The position numbers and the translations under genes were made by a program. Below are positions 63,572 through 64,000 of a stretch of 64,000 bases of DNA, in pieces. The stretch is from Nostoc sp. PCC 7107 (GTDB lineage: Bacteria > Cyanobacteriota > Cyanobacteriia > Cyanobacteriales > Nostocaceae). The stretch lies in assembly GCF_000316625.1 (NCBI RefSeq), contig NC_019676.1, positions 5,908,501 to 5,972,500 on the forward strand, given 5' to 3'. Numbering within the stretch: the first letter of the stretch is position 1; every line of letters begins with the position of its first letter. The notes under the pieces were generated by a model. It was not told the DNA's origin, did no database searches, and was given only the letters and a program-made list of their open reading frames with translations.

Positions 63572-64000
63572 ATGAAAGTAGCAATTACTGGCGCAACAGG
63601 ATTAGTCGGTAGTCGTTTGGTAGAACGACTCCAAAAAGAAGGTCATCAAGTATTGGTGTTAACACGTAACACTAACTTTGCTCACAAGGTTTTTCCCCCC
63701 GCAAATTTCCCGAATGTAGAGATTGTTACTTATACTCCAACTACATTTGGTGCTTGGCAAGATGCAATTGTCGGTTGCGAAGCTGTTGTTAATCTCGCTG
63801 GTGAACCCATTGGTGAGGGACGCTGGACACCAGAACGCAAGCAAGAAATCCTCAATAGTCGTCAGCTAGGTACTCAGAAAATAGTTGAAGCTATAACCAA
63901 CGCAAACCCTAAGCCCCAGGTATTAGTCAATACTTCGGCTATTGGTTACTATGGCACAAGTGAAACTGCAACCTTTGATGAAACCAGTGTCTCTGGGAAT
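63572..64000 (+). CDS. TIGR01777-family NAD-dependent epimerase-like protein (partial)
   Basis: The first 143 residues of a Rossmann-fold protein. MKVAITGATGLVGSRLVERL holds the NAD loop, VVNLAGEPIGEGRWTPERKQ and NTSAIGYYGTSE are the signatures of the TIGR01777 (YfcH/SULA-like) group, related to cell-division inhibitor SulA homologues of cyanobacteria and plastids. GGAGGTG lies just upstream. The gene runs off the right edge of the window. Confidence 0.9.
   Translation, partial: MKVAITGATGLVGSRLVERLQKEGHQVLVLTRNTNFAHKVFPPANFPNVEIVTYTPTTFGAWQDAIVGCEAVVNLAGEPIGEGRWTPERKQEILNSRQLGTQKIVEAITNANPKPQVLVNTSAIGYYGTSETATFDETSVSGN

Overview
The window is chromosomal DNA from a filamentous, probably heterocyst-forming cyanobacterium of the Nostoc/Anabaena/Calothrix group. 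The basis is the dense HIP1 octamers (GCGATCGC), AT-rich intergenic DNA with Nostoc-type heptamer repeats, a CP12 protein, a short CphA2-type cyanophycin synthetase with a cyanophycinase, SLH-domain porin, a PEP-CTERM protein and an RRM/glycine-rich RNA-binding protein. No genuine rRNA operon, tRNA operon, IS element or prophage was seen.

Layout. 0.4-7.6 kb: ExbB/ExbD, MgtE, acylphosphatase, a GH13 enzyme and DAHP synthase. 7.6-14 kb: nitrogen storage block with cphA2 and cyanophycinase, an aldehyde dehydrogenase and a nitrilase-fold protein that has lost catalytic residues. 14-30 kb: mostly housekeeping or stress genes (Hsp20, SMR pump, AMIN/serine hydrolase, flavin oxidoreductase with two TVP38 proteins and a glycosyltransferase, TlyA, CP12, dynamin-like GTPase, PAS histidine kinase, HD hydrolase, PEP-CTERM protein). 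30.6-37.6 kb: the unusual locus described below. 37.9-43.2 kb: metal and cobalamin block (porin, ZnuA, ZnuC, CobK, DUF1636 behind a cobalamin riboswitch). 43.6-64 kb: ModA with a divergent RHH-Mop protein, RNA-binding protein, copper-associated genes, Rieske oxygenase, two heavy-metal P-type ATPases, TPR protein, CPBP protease, TM2/DUF2752 cassette, FHA protein and the start of a TIGR01777 epimerase.

The exceptional part is 30.7-37.6 kb. A Ro60-like protein (helical repeats plus a VWA domain with a MIDAS motif) sits among six non-coding RNA modules that share one scaffold: an outer stem, an internal loop with CCUAAC on the 5' side and AACUU on the 3' side, an inner stem ending in AGC, then a conserved UACAUAC box. 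This resembles a Y RNA stem. Each module presents a different payload, and the payloads look like pieces of the translation apparatus: tRNA-like folds with UGA and UAA anticodons, an anticodon-arm-like hairpin, a circularly permuted tRNA, a circularly permuted copy of the 23S helix 68-69-70 region, and one RNA carrying both the sarcin-ricin loop and the GTPase-associated centre of 23S rRNA. The first module is itself inserted in the anticodon region of another tRNA-like cloverleaf. The same locus encodes a 67-aa beta-grasp-like protein ending in Gly, an E1/ThiF-like protein and two proteins of unknown function. My working hypothesis is a Ro60/Y-RNA-type system that displays mimics of toxin-sensitive sites in tRNA and rRNA, as decoys or damage sensors, coupled to a ubiquitin-like modification pathway. 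The scaffold and the rRNA/tRNA resemblances are visible in the sequence; the function is inference.
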